A stretch of DNA of 64,000 bases, taken from contig MU270055.1 of NCBI GenBank assembly GCA_021432635.1, forward strand, positions 496,001-560,000, read 5' to 3'. Shown in pieces: positions 12,370-24,453 of the stretch; positions within the stretch are counted from its first letter, which is position 1, and every line of letters begins with the position of its first letter. Source of the stretch: Thozetella sp. PMI_491 (Eukaryota > Ascomycota > Sordariomycetes > Chaetosphaeriales > Chaetosphaeriaceae). Under the pieces are notes generated by a model, which saw only the letters and a program-made list of their open reading frames with translations, made no database searches and was not told where the DNA came from. A program made the position numbers and the translations under genes.

Positions 12370-15300
12370 CGGGGCCGTTGACTCGGTCTTGTTTTTTGGT
12401 GCGGGTACTTGGCTGTATGAGAACACCCACAGCCTTCGTTTGAGGAAGTCCCTTCGTGAACCGCGTTCGATGGTCGAGTGGATTCCCACTGGGACTGGAA
12501 TGAGGGGGGTGGGTGGCCATGTAGCCTCGGGGGCTGACCTTCCTAGTATTCGGATGTTGCTAGATGGCATCCCCTGTCTGTGTTTTTGCTGGTCATGGGC
12601 GTTCGGACGTCAGGATGCGAAGAATGCGTCCTAGACGGCGGGTTTGGATATCTCATATACCAAGGTAGAACGACTTGGATGAGTCGGCTTACTTATTATC
12701 TATCGTCTTGATCCCTAGGGGCGATTAGCTTGGGTTTCCGTGAAGTGTCAGTCAAGGCCAGCCAGTGCTGAAGTTCAGCGGGTGAGACTGGGGCCTGTGC
12801 TCTGCGTTCCGACCAGCAGAAGTCATGAGAGAGCGGCCTCGCCTCGATCAATCATCTCCCCTCACCTCCCTGGCCTGGCGATGTTCTCCTTCAAGCAACG
12901 GAGACAGGCTGGTGGTGTTGGCTAGGCGAGTCGACAACGAGCCAAGGTGGCCGCCGGTGAGGTCGAATCGGCCCTGCAATGCCCATCGCAGGGCCGTTTG
13001 TCGCTAGTCCGCTATAGGGCCAGCATCGGCGGCGGGGTGTTCGAAGAGTGCCGAGGGCAAGAAGGCATACGTTTTGGCAACCAAATGGCCCTAGGCTAGC
13101 GGCGTCAGGGTAGATGAATGGTCGACCGTCGAGACTGGGGAGCGCTAGGGGCAAACGGCGGCAGCGTTGGTCATGTCAAGGCCAGCTGAGCTCCTGGTGA
13201 CAGGATCGAGCTACTGACAGCTAGGGGGAAGGCGGGAGTTCGCAAAGCCGACGACAGAGAGTTGAAGAGAAGAGAAAAGAAGAGTGGGTGGGAGGGGGGA
13301 CCAGTGGAGAGAGGAAGTGTGTGCGGGAGGCGGTGCGATCTAAGAGTGATGGTACGACAAGGGTAAGGGACAGCCTCCCCCCCTCAAAAGGGTGCGTGGC
13401 CTGGATCAGTGGTGACCTCTGGGCTGGACTGTTGGTTACTGCCTCTCTGGCTCTCCTTGTAACCATCTCTCCGGTCGGTCGGCAGGCTCTGGATGATCCA
13501 CACATCCTTCCAATCGTCCTCGGGTGCGACCTCATTCCCGGGTTCGCGCTGACCAACCTACTGCGTCCATCTTGACTGGCATATTTTCCGTGTTCGCGCC
13601 CCTAAGGGTTTCTCCTAGCGCATGCGCCAAGCTCGGGGAGCGCCACATGGCAACTGGGACACGGGGGCGGGACGAGGGAGGTGGAGATGGCGGTGGTGGT
13701 AGTGGTGGTGGAGGAGGAGGAAGTGGGAGAAGGACGAAGGTGGACACGAGAGAGAGAGAGATAGGAGACCAGTGAGTTCCACTCGTACGTGCTGTGTAGT
13801 GCATAGGGCTTGGTGGTAGCGGCGAAGGCGCCAGCCGGCCAGACCTTTGGCATCCAGGCTAGTCAGACAAGCTAGAGAGCACCATCGTGCTAATATAGGC
13901 TGCTATATGTAACGGCGATGTACCAGCGTATCCTGCAAGATTGGTCCAGGGGTCGCGGGGCTAGGCGTCCACTGCATCAGCAAGGCCGGGTCGATTGAGT
14001 TCTAGGCCACCGTTGGTCCACCACACTGGCGGAGCACGGATGGTCTGATGGCCCCGGGACCCCTGCCTAGTCGTCTCGTCCGTCGGGGATACTTCCAGTC
14101 GACAGCGTCCTTGCTGTGCGGCTGGATATCCGTACTGTCCTGTGCTGTACCCTTGCCGTGCCGCGAGGTGCCGCGAGGTGGTACAGTGTGTGCAGCACAG
14201 CGCAGTCGGTACCTACAGAGCACTGTGACGAAGATACGAGAGCCCCCCTCCCCCAATGAAAACCCAACCCGCGTCCCTCGCCGCAGCTATGGGGAGCTGT
14301 TCATCTAAGTGAGACGATAGCACCTCTGAACTATCTATCCGTCGGCCTGGCATATGGGCGAGCAGAGGCCTCATCTAAGACAAGCCACTAGCCTGACCTC
14401 TCCGTAGGTAGATGACAAAGACACGGGCATGCAGTACGGTACACACGAGACGGAAAAGAGGTGAGAAGGCGCACTTACATGTCTGCAGGCAACCGAACAA
14501 AGGAGATAGCCTTTGTGTCCACCTTTGCTGCATACTGTACTCTACCTGCCCTGGCTTGGGCTCAGAAGGTAGGCAAGGTGGCTACGCCGGCTGACCGGTA
14601 AGAACGGGGGGTACGCAGTGCGAGCCGACAGACAGGCCAGCTACACCACCTGACTGGTCACAGAAAGCCACAGGATTGCCGAGTGAATCCGAATTGCTAC
14701 CCTCTACGGGGTTTGAGGGGGGGACAGCCAGCCGCTGGGAAGGGGACACCTGCAGGACATGGTACGGTGGTAGAGAGGCGTGCGTAAGGGCAGGCGTCTT
14801 AGACTAGAGAAGGGCCGCGATGAGACAGATGAGAGCAGAGCCCAATAGCGCGCTGCACTGTTGCTGCCGTACTTGGGTTGCTGCAGTCTGCTGGGGGGAG
14901 CCACAGCTCCCGCCTCGCGGCGCGGGAGGGGGCCACAATTGGCAGATAGGCCAATCTGCCTGTTTGGTACCCCGTCTTGTCCGTCAGAGGGCATCTCGGG
15001 ATGTTTGGAAGTCGCGTTCTAGCCCGGCCCATTTGCTTGCGCCACCTCACAGAACCCTGAAAATCGCCCAGCGTGGTGGGGCCAGTCCCGCTTCTCGCGC
15101 TCCTACTGGTTTATAACGGGCCGGGGGGGGACTTGAAGGTGGGGGGGGTTGAAGATAAAACAACGCCCGTGTGTTCCTGTCTGTTAGGTGCCTCGCAAAA
15201 AAGGCTACCTCTTCCTGTGTCGCGTGTATTTATGGGAAGTTTGTGCCGTGGCTTACGTTTACCAGTTGGAAAAGGTTTTTTTGCTACGCGTCGGAGCTCG

Positions 15301-16004
15301 ACGGCCGAACTGTTACTGGGTTGGATTGAAACTCAGCTTACCTGGGCAGCCTCCCGGCCGCCCAGTCCTGAGATGGCCGTTCTCGGGTTCCTTGTCAGAA
15401 CGGGCCACTGCTACATCGTCCAAGGGAGGAGTAAGCTAGCATGAGGCCATGGAGCTCGGCTACGGCAGTTACCTGCCGCATTCAAGCTCGATGGCTGTCC
15501 AGGACGGCTCGTGCCCGCTGATATGTTGTTGCCTTTGCTCGTCGCCGAAGTTGAACAGCAAGATGGTCTTGGGTACCGAGGTAGCACAAATGGAAAACAC
15601 TTGGGCGGGGATAGGTAGCATGTGCCTTGTTTTTTTTGTAGCCCTACCTCATCTGGACTTTTCCTAACACAGCCGTAGCTGTATGTCCTGGCCGGCTGGG
15701 CAGGGCGCGGCTTATACTCTAGTGGTTCCCCTTCCCTCCATTCATCTCAATAAGAAACTCCCCTTACCCAGAGGCTTACATAACACATTCAACCCCACAC
15801 CCCGCGCTTGATCGAGCTGGAATTTTGATTCAGTCTGCGCCGAAGCTTGACTCACAGCTTCGACACAGCGGTCCTTACTTACCCACCTACAACCACAGTT
15901 CGACGGCGACAGACTGCCATATTTCGGTCCCTCTGGCTCGGCTCCAGGATCCATAACGCGCGACCTTGCATCCTTGAACGGCTCGCTGAGCTATTGCTGG
16001 TCCA
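12370..16004. other. Intergenic between SKN7 and eIF2B epsilon
   Basis: No supported gene in 3.6 kb. It holds a purine/GGT-rich low-complexity block (13675-13740) and G-rich stretches near 15120-15150. ORFs of 90-125 codons have random-like composition. The last 200 bases are the likely promoter and leader of the eIF2B epsilon gene. Confidence 0.6.
13675..13740 (+). repeat. GGT/GGA trinucleotide low-complexity block
   Basis: Imperfect GGT, GGA and GGC triplets run on for about 65 bases, then grade into a GA-rich stretch ending near 13763. The frames across it give only poly-Gly or poly-Pro/Ser strings, so it is a simple repeat and not a coding region. Confidence 0.65.
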
Positions 16005-18388
16005 ATGTCGAACAAATCGGCGCGGGGCGGGGGCGCCGCTAAGGGCAAGAAGCAGGGCAAAGGGGGCGGTCCCGACGAGCAGAGAGAGGATATCTTGCAG
16101 GCTGTGGTATGTATAGATCCTAGTTTGTCTTGTATATACGTTGTTGCATCTAGCCATGCGCCGGTCTGCTAACTGCTGGCTCTCCCAGATACTCACGGAT
16201 TCCTTCCAGAACCGCTTTCAGCCCTTCAGCGTCGAGACACCGCGGGTGAGTTGCGCTGCGGTCGGTCCGCGTCGGCGTCGTCTTCGTTCGCACTAACCCT
16301 CGTGTGCCATACTAGTGTCTGCTCCCCCTCGCAAATACCCCCATCATCGAGTACACACTCGAGTTCCTAGCCATGAACGGAGTACAGCAAGTCTTCCTCT
16401 ACTGCAATGCCCACGAGGACCAGATCGAGGCCTATATCAACAACTCGCCTCGATGGAGCCCTGACAGCAAGATCTCTCCCTTCTCCTCCATAGAGTTCAT
16501 ACGTATGGCCGAGAGCAACTCAATTGGCGACTTCTTGCGGGACCTAGACAAGCGAGGCTACATCGAGGGTGACTTCATCTTGGTACACGGAGATGTCGTC
16601 GCCAACATTCCCCTGGATGCGGCGCTGGCGAGACATCGCGCCAGGAGGGAGGCCAACCGAGACGCATGCATGACCATGCTTCTCCGTGCCGGCGGCCAAG
16701 ACCCTCACCGGACAAAGACTAAGGGTATCAGCCCCTTGTTCTTCATCGACCCGAGCGGTCGGTGTCTCCACTACGACGAGATCCATCCCCTCCAGGCGGA
16801 CCACCACTTGATTCTGGAGAGTACCTTGCTCGAGCACCCCGAGGTCGAGATCCGAAGCGACCTCATAGACTGCGGCATCGACATATGCACTCCTGACGTC
16901 CTAGCACTCTGGTCTGAGAGTTTTGACTACGCCTTGCCGCGCAAAAACTTCCTACACGGCGTCCTGAAGGACTGGGAGCTGAACAACAAGATCATCCATG
17001 CCGAGATTGTCGACCAAGGCTACGCTGCCCGTGCTAGCAATTTGCAGATGTATGAGGCTATTAGCCGAGATGTACTAGGCAGGTGGACGTACCCGTTGGT
17101 TCCGGACAGCAATCTGGTCCATGGCCATTCCTATACCACCACCAAGGGCGGCATCAGCCTAGAGGACGGTGTCTCGATAGGGCTGAACAGTGAGATTTCA
17201 AACTCGGCCCTCGGGCGTCATTCTAAGATTGGGCACAACAGCAGCCTGCTCAATAGCACGGTTGGGAGGGGCTGCACGGTCGGCAACAATGTCAAGATTA
17301 TCGACAGCTTCATCTGGGACAACGTGTCCATCGCTGACAATACCACCATTGAGCGTTCCATCCTGGCTAACTCCGTCGTGGTTGGGAGTGGCGCCACGAT
17401 ACCGAGTGGCTCGCTGCTTTCGTTCGGGGTCAGTATCAACAGCGGCGTTTCTTTGCCGGCAGCGCCACCGGCTGCCATCTCCTTGTTGTCACTCGACAGG
17501 GCGCAAATAGAGACCGACACATCGCTGGTTGGGCCATCAGGCAAGGGCGGGCTATTTGTAGAGCCGCGGAGGGACAGCGTCGAGGGCGAAGACGAAGACC
17601 CGGCGTTCTTGCAGAAGTCACTCATTTACTCTCTCGCGGGATTGAATCTGTCATCATCCTCCATATCTACCCTTGCCTCGGAGGATTCGTTCGACTCGGA
17701 CGATGAGGGTTCGCGGGCCGGGTCCACTCGAGGAGGCGACTTCACGCCCACCCGCGGGCGGCTCCCGTCTACGGCATCTGACGACTCGGCATTTGCCCCC
17801 GGCGCCGGTGCTTTCCATTCCGAGGCCGTGCACGGCCTCATTGACGCGCTACGAGCCGACGACAATGGCGACTTTGACTCAGCCAAGCTTGAGTTCATGG
17901 GGCTTCGCCTAGCGAACAACGCGTCGGACCACGCCATGCGGCGAGCCATTGCCGTCGCATTCGCCACTCGTGCGTCTGAACTTGCTTCTTCAGAGGGCGG
18001 GAGCCTTGAGCCCATCAAGGCCGCCGAGCAAGCTCTCACGGGCAAGAAGGGGGCGTCTAGCTTCATCAAAGACGTTGGTGTCGGGGGAGATGACGTTGAG
18101 AGCCAGGCCGAGTTCGCTCTGGCCCTGCAGAAGGCACTGATCGCAGTCAAGAATCTAGAGCCGCCGCGCGCAGGCACCCTCCTAGCCGCAATGCTACAGC
18201 AGCTCTACAACCTAGACGTTCTCGAGGAGGATGGGATTCTGGCTTGGTGGGAAGATGTGAGAGCCACTCAGGGAGATGGCATGACGACCGTGAAGGACAA
18301 GGCTAGGGTTTTGGTCGAATGGCTCGAAAACGCGGACGAGGAAGATAGCGATGAGGACGAAGATGACAGCGACGAGGATGATGAATGA
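16005..18388 (+). CDS. GCD6: Translation initiation factor eIF2B epsilon subunit
   Basis: Catalytic epsilon subunit of eIF2B, the cytosolic guanine-nucleotide exchange factor that recycles eIF2-GDP. Three exons: 16005-16106, 16189-16245 and 16316-18388, giving 743 aa, the usual family size. A Lys/Gly-rich N terminus is followed by a nucleotidyltransferase-like fold (about residues 35-250; the core begins ILTDSF and has the CLLPLANTPIIEYTL stretch). Next comes a left-handed beta-helix of hexapeptide repeats (about 325-430) and an acidic Ser-rich linker. The C-terminal W2/eIF5C-type HEAT domain (about 570-720) carries the exchange activity and ends in a run of Glu/Asp. The start ATG is the first in the frame, and the leader codons (Lys, Gly) resemble other fungal orthologues. 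Donors GTATGT and GTGAGT are canonical. The next gene is convergent, with a gap of about 215 bp. Confidence 0.95.
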
Positions 18389-18604
18389 AGGCATCATATC
18401 CCATGATCCAACACAGGCCTGCCAATAGGGCTAGTGGAAATGTTTCGGTCACTTCTAGAAAAGTGAGAGGGCATCAGAGCAAAATAAATAAATGGTCCGC
18501 ATAGTAGAGGTACCAGTTGCGGGACTACTTGGGCAATACTGGATTAGACAAGAGGGGTAGCTCCCCTATCTCAACGAATAGATATGATGGCTGGCGGCCA
18601 GTCA

Positions 18605-20646
18605 TCACAGGCTATATCTAAAGCCCTTGTTATCCAGCTCTGTCATATCGTGCATCCCAGCCTCGACAGCGTCGTAATCGTCCGCATCCCCTGCCGCGTC
18701 TCTCTTTTTGTTCTCTCGGTACATATAGATGTACAAGATGACAATCATGACTAGCTTGACTGTATAACCAACGAGCATGGCGATGTACGCACTGTGGTAG
18801 CCCGCTGTATCATATCAGATAGGTTAGCTCCTCTGGCGCTACTGCGATAAATAGATAGCTGGACGGGACTCACGGGCTTCGCTACTGATGAAGGTCTGTG
18901 GGCCGATAATGTTTCCCACGCAATATCCGGTAAACAAGACAGCTGCCGTGAGCTGTTTCTTGGTGTACCCGGCCACGTTACTTGAGACCATGGTCAGAGA
19001 CATGCTGAACCCTAGCCCTTGTCCATAGCAGAGCCACAGCGCGACCAGGCGCCCCCACTACTTCCAGTTAGCGCTCTACGTAGATATATAGGAAGGCGAA
19101 ATTCATCCCACACATGGCACGGTTCACCTGAAGGGCCTCTTTGGGGGGAGGGATGGGGGACGGCGCGGCCTACCTTGTTGCTGCTGGGAAGGCCGACCAA
19201 GAGCGCAGCGCCCAGAATACAGACCGAGTTGGCCACCACCATCGTGATACACCGTATGTTTGGGAACTTGGTGCAGAGGTAGCCGCCACTGATGAGGGCA
19301 AGGAACTGGACGGCACCGCCAGGGATCTGCATGTACTGGGTGCCCAGGGTGTCAAAGCTGAAGCTGGAGATGATGATGCTCGCGAAGCTTGTAAGGGCAC
19401 TGTTCGGGATCTGTGCACCCACTGCCATGACAAACAGGATCCAGGTCTTCGGGTCTTTGGCGCACTGGACGGCCTGGTAGCGGCGGAAGTGGTGATTCTT
19501 GACGCCCTGCCGGTTCCGCGCCACCCGGAAGATGGCCACTCCGCGCTCGCGCTCGTTGAGGAACGACGCTGTCGCCGGCAGGTCGGGAAGAAACATCAAG
19601 GCACCAACACCGGAAACGATCGAGATGGCGCCGAATATGAGGAAGACATACATCCACTGCTGCAGAGTGGACCCGTGGATGTTGCCGACGGCGTAGCCTA
19701 TCAAGCCACCAAACATGGTGGCGATTCCGTTGGTGCAGTAGTACGACTCGAGGCGGAGCGGCTGCTCTTCTGCCGTATACTATAGAACCTGCGGGTCAGC
19801 AACCGTGGATAGGGGGAAGGACAAAAAGAGGGAGGGGGGGAGGGCAGTGGAATATAGCCCGAACTAGCGGGAAAGGTACTGACCCAGATGCTCATGATAA
19901 AGACAAAGCTCGGGTTCACGACTACAGCCGTCCATAGTTAGTAATTGCCCTGTGGGGAGCTTAGATATGCGCGGAGACGTCGAATTGAGATGCAACCGGT
20001 TTCAACGGTTCATTTCTGGGCCAACTCTGAAGCTGAAAGGGAGATGATTTTTGACTTAACTGGCTTCCAAGAGGCCCAGGAAAAAGCGATTGGTGGCGAT
20101 CCCGGCGAAGGAGCGGCACAAAGGCGTCGTCATCAACACAAACCCCCACAGGATGGTGGTGATGGACGTGAATTTGCCAATAGGCAGGATCTGGAGCAAG
20201 TACGAGGCCGGGAACATGGACACTAGGTAGCCGAAGTAAAAAATAGAGCCTATTGTTCATCACCCAAGGGCACGTCAGCGCTCCTCGAGCATGCCGCGGG
20301 TGGGACGGCCCGCCTCTCTACTTTCTTCTTCTCTCCACTCACCTAGCCACGAGTAGTCCTGGCCGTGGAGGTTAGTGCCGGCCTGCAGCCCGTAGACGCT
20401 GGCGAAGTTGATCGAGTTCTTGTCCAGATACTGCAGCATATAAATGACGAATAGGATGGGAACGATGCGGCGGTCGATCTTGCGGAGCACATTCTTCTCC
20501 TCCTCGGGTGTGATATCGGTGCCAATGGTGCTCTTGTACACGTTGTAGGTGTCGTCGAGGTCGCGGGTCGAAGCCGCCGAGGACGGAACCTCCATGATCT
20601 CCTTTTCGTCGCCGGTAGGTGGCGGAGGCACGGTACCTACTGCCAT
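18605..20646 (-). CDS. MFS anion:cation symporter (Dal5/allantoate permease-like)
   Basis: Plasma-membrane transporter of the major facilitator superfamily, in the fungal allantoate/nicotinate permease group. Six exons on the minus strand: 20646-20343, 20249-20061, 19921-19884 (38 nt), 19779-19174, 19057-18874 and 18804-18605, giving 506 aa, the standard size. The cytosolic N terminus (about 65 residues) has the typical PEEEKNVLRKIDRRIVP lead-in. TM1 then carries the YLDKNSINFAS signature. Twelve hydrophobic segments can be read, and the loop between TM8 and TM9 has the GGYLCTKFPNIR motif. The C-terminal tail is acidic and ends FRYSL. Allantoate, nicotinate, vitamins, dipeptides and other organic anions are all possible substrates, so none is assigned. 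Donor GTTAAG (intron 2) and the 38-nt exon are the least certain parts. It is convergent with GCD6 and in tandem with the metallopeptidase. Confidence 0.9.
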
Positions 20647-21857
20647 CGCTGTAGGCCCGAGAGCGTCCTGCTGGAGCAGCCGAGAGAGACACAGAGAAGA
20701 AGGGGCGTGTATAGCGGAGGAGCCCGGGGGAGGTGGAGGGGGTTCGCAACGGGAGAAAGCAGGGAAGCGCGACCGACAGAAAAGCTGCCGACACAGAGCG
20801 CCGGGTAGGGCAGGGCAAGGGGATATAGCTTCTCCTCTCTCCTCCCTACCCCCTACAGATTTCTACGGATTTGGAGCTATCTATCCATGGCCTGCCCCAT
20901 TGTCCTCGTGCAATAGTACTACGTACATGTATGCTGTGGAGCTGACGAGCTGCTTAGACGGCGGCCGTTGATGGCCAGCACCCCGGCGACGCCAATGGGA
21001 GTTGTCCAAGGTGTAAGGTGTCATACCCAGGCCCCGAGCACGCCATCTGGTCGATTGGGCTAGTAGGTGTGGCCGTTGCCAATACACCATCCGAGTTTGG
21101 GGTACGTGCAGCCCAAATAGCAACGTCAGGGGGGGGGGGAGGATATGGGGAGCCCCGCATCCGATGCGGCAGGCCCTCACTGTCGGGTGGCCGGCCGGAC
21201 AGGCGTGTTTGACTCGCCGAGGAAGCTCCATTTCAAATGCTCTCGACTTGGAGAACGGCTCTGTTAACACAGTTACGTAGGACACTCGAATAAGTCTGAA
21301 ATCCATTCGACAACTGGAGCAAGCCGCTCTGCATTGGCTCGTACCCAAGAAGAACGGGCTCTGAGCCGCAACGGGCCGGACCCTAGCTCCACCCTAGCTC
21401 AAGTCAGGGGGCGGAGGTGATCATGGTTGCATTAACATCCTCTGTGCTGGCATGTTCACTATATATATAATCATGTCGCCTCCCGTGTATTGTATCCTGC
21501 GCCCCCGCTCCGAGCCCGGTTTCTTCGGCCCGGAGTGTACTCCTAAGGGAGCTTTATCTATACAGTTGCCTGGTATATGTGTGAAACAAGAAAAGAGCAA
21601 GAAAAGACAGAGCTTGTCTCCCCGGTCCAAGTCCTAATCCGACCGGGGGGAAAGCATCCAATGCCAGCTCCCGGGTATGTATGTATGGGTTAAATATTAT
21701 TCATTACCTTTATGACCGCTTACCCTCTCTGCACGACGAGCCTACCGCTGCCGAGACTCGCCGGAGCCGACCCAGCCATGGGCATGATGAAACTATGTAC
21801 TCGAAGCGGTGCTGGAGTGTATCGGTGACAGCATGGGACGCCTACAGCGTGCCGAGA
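20647..21857. other. Intergenic; promoter of the MFS permease and 3' flank of the metallopeptidase
   Basis: No supported gene. It contains a G11 run (21129-21139) and a short AT-rich patch near 21450-21470. Because both flanking genes are on the minus strand, this stretch should hold the permease promoter and the peptidase terminator. Confidence 0.55.
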
Positions 21858-24453
21858 TCATCGCGTGATGATAGCAGAAAAGCTGTCCAGCCACGGTCCG
21901 CATGATCCCGTTACACCAACAATGGTATAGCCTCGGGGCGGAATCATGGTGTGTCTATTGAGGGGGTCACGTCAGCAACCCTCTCGCTTTTGAATGAATC
22001 TAGTGGCGTGGGAAGGAAGGACAAAGGGGAATGCATACCCAGATCCGCCCTTTGCGTTTCCAAAAATCGGAGATTTCCGTCCCAGGCTTGTCAAAACTTG
22101 AATGCCATCGATCCAAAGACCGGCCCGGACGTAAAAGCCGGTCACGTACTCGCCTCGGCGAAGATCTGTATTTCGGGTGGTCAGGAAACTGCAACCCTCA
22201 TGGCAGACGGTGTTAGAAAACAAAAACATACCCATCTCAAAGGTGTCGCCTCCTTCCTTGCCCCCCTGCTTGCCGAAAAGCTGCCGCGAATCGTCATCGT
22301 AGACGAATTCTAGCCCGTCCATGGCATCGCCATGATAGAAGACGATGGACGAGAGCACACGGTCTTGCTTCGCGGCGCTGGAAAACAAAACCTCTTGAGG
22401 CTCACTGCCTTCCATCTGGCCGAAGCCAACCTTCTTCCCGCGGTATGCCATCTTGGCCAAGCCCGGCACACCAGACACCGCAGGTCCTCCTCCGGGTAGC
22501 TTCACGCCTCCCGGAAGTTTCAGACACGATTCCTTAGAACTGAGCTTGTGGAAGTCGTCAATGTCCAGGGACCCGCCGCCAAGTGTCTTGACGGACACTT
22601 TGAGCACGCCCTTTCGCTTATCTTCTGGCAGCCGCCCCCGCAAGTCTTGCTCGCTCAGAGTAACATGGCGCTGGACAGATCCATTCTCAGGGGGGTACTC
22701 GATCCAGTTGTGGCATATCTCATCGCCCTCCCCAAAGATCTCGAGGAACGAGACGCCAGACGCCGCCGTAATCATAACGTTCCCACCGTCAACCGGCCAA
22801 GCCTGGGCACTATCGTCGGCGTTCAGAGGGGGCTCGTTCGGTAGTCGAAAGCACGGGTGGCTTCGAAAGCGCAGGCAGTCCAGCCGATGCCATGTGCACT
22901 CGTCTTCCCGGAGAACGAGGGCGCCCTTCGATTTGGTCCGGGTCGAGAACGCTTCCCGCTGAACGAACGTCCGGTTGAAGGTGACGTAGTCCCGCAACAT
23001 GACTCCACTCTCTTGGTGGGGGCAGCCGAACAAGTGACCCGTCTCGTGTAAATGAGCTCCGATACCAATGTTGGCTGCCTCCCATGAACTGCCCGCCTCG
23101 TTGCAATCGTTACCAACAAAGCTCGTGTCGGTCGGTGTGCAGTCGGTGAACGCGTGCACCACATCCTCGAAGCTCGCGGGGTAGCTCTGCAGACTGTGCG
23201 AGCCAAATATCGCGAGTGCCAGATCGCCCGATGACCCACCGAGCGCCGCGTGGCCCGTGATGGTCTGGGATTCGGTGTCCCAGTGGGAATCTAGGAGCAA
23301 GACAGATACATATTGCTTCTGTCCTGGGGGTGTCTTGAAGTATTCTCGGACGGCATCCGAGGCAATGTCGAAGAGCGCACCCTTGTCCGTAGCCTTGGGA
23401 TTCTGCTGGGCCCTTTCCAGGTCTCTGAGCTCCGCCACGGTCTTGTCGCTCCGTATGACGTGGACACGAGCCTCGGACCGCATATTCCCCTGCTCTAGGT
23501 CCCGGTAATTCGCCGTGCCCACCGACCATTCTTCCTCGAATCGAAAGACGCGCCGCCCGAGCTTGTTGCGCCACATTTGCTCGGCCGTAAATGCTTGCCA
23601 GAGGTAGGCGGCCATGCGGAATTTCCGGATGGCCGTGTCCAGCCCATTTCCTTCTTTCTCGATCCGAGCGGGAATGGCGTCAAAGGTTGCGGGCGAGTCG
23701 CTCCCGAGCAGGATTGCGAGCTGCAGGGGAGGCGAGTTGATGGGAGGGATCATGTGGATGACAATATGGGACGCGTGGATCGGGTTCGAGGTACCGCTGT
23801 TTGCCAGTTTCGGGCTCGCAAAGTCAAAACGAAGCTTGTTAGCGCCTGGCATCAAGTAGACAAGCGCCTTGAAGCGGGACTCATGCACCGGCCAGCTCGT
23901 GGGCGGGAAGGTGTCGTCATGCCGGGTCACTGTAACTACGCCATCGATGGACTGCTGGCTCGGGTCTCCAATAGTGCCATTGATAAGCAGCACTTTTTGG
24001 TACACCTAAGAACGATTAGCAAAACCAGAGCTTTCTCTTTTTTACTCCCTTCTCTTTGCCAATTGTGACACAGAACGGCCCGTCACTCACCCAGGTGTTA
24101 TCCGCAACATTGGTTATCCGAGGAGAGTACGGCGAGATGGGCAGGGCGGATGCCCTACCACCTTGAAGTGGTGCGCCCAAGCCGGCCATGCCCGAGACGC
24201 TGTAGCGGTTGGTAACACTGTTTGCCGTGTTCTGGAGAGCCGGCCGTGACGGCGGTGGCGTGCTCGATTGGTCCTTGGCGTGTAGGCTCAGATTCAGTTC
24301 GGACTGATGGGCGATGGAGGGGGGTGTCAGAGAACCGGTGGTCGGGGTCGTGCCATGGCTGCCATCGCTCGAGGTGTCAGTTGAGCGTTCTGTCCGGAAG
24401 CTTGCTCGGGAGCGTCTCCGCAGCTCCTTAAAGCTGAAGAAGGAGGGAGCCAT
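21858..24453 (-). CDS. Putative zinc metallopeptidase with C-terminal jacalin-like lectin domain
   Basis: Member of the fungal putative peptidase family typified by yeast YIL108W. Four exons on the minus strand: 24453-24091, 24005-22232, 22165-22039 and 21954-21858, giving 786 aa. Residues 1-120 are Ser/Pro-rich and probably disordered; I see no signal peptide. The catalytic core has a full HExxHxxGxxH zinc site at about His441, Glu442, His445 and His451 (HETGHLFGCPH). From about residue 640 to the end is a jacalin-like beta-prism, with the DLRRGEYVTGFYVRAG and GYTIVGVTGSCGPWLDSF stretches typical of it. The large unspliced frame would run to 21972, but that breaks the lectin domain. Splicing out 22166-22231 (GTATGT...ATACAG) and 21955-22038 restores it and ends at TGA 21858-21860. 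The substrate is unknown; carbohydrate targeting by the lectin domain is an inference. Confidence 0.88.

Noticed and set aside
21972-22231. Metallopeptidase ending at 21972 without introns
   Set aside because: Reading through destroys the conserved lectin-domain sequence; splice signals in both places restore it in phase.
18605-24453. Small secondary-metabolite or catabolic cluster around the MFS permease and peptidase
   Set aside because: No core enzyme, tailoring enzyme or pathway regulator nearby; neighbours are housekeeping genes.
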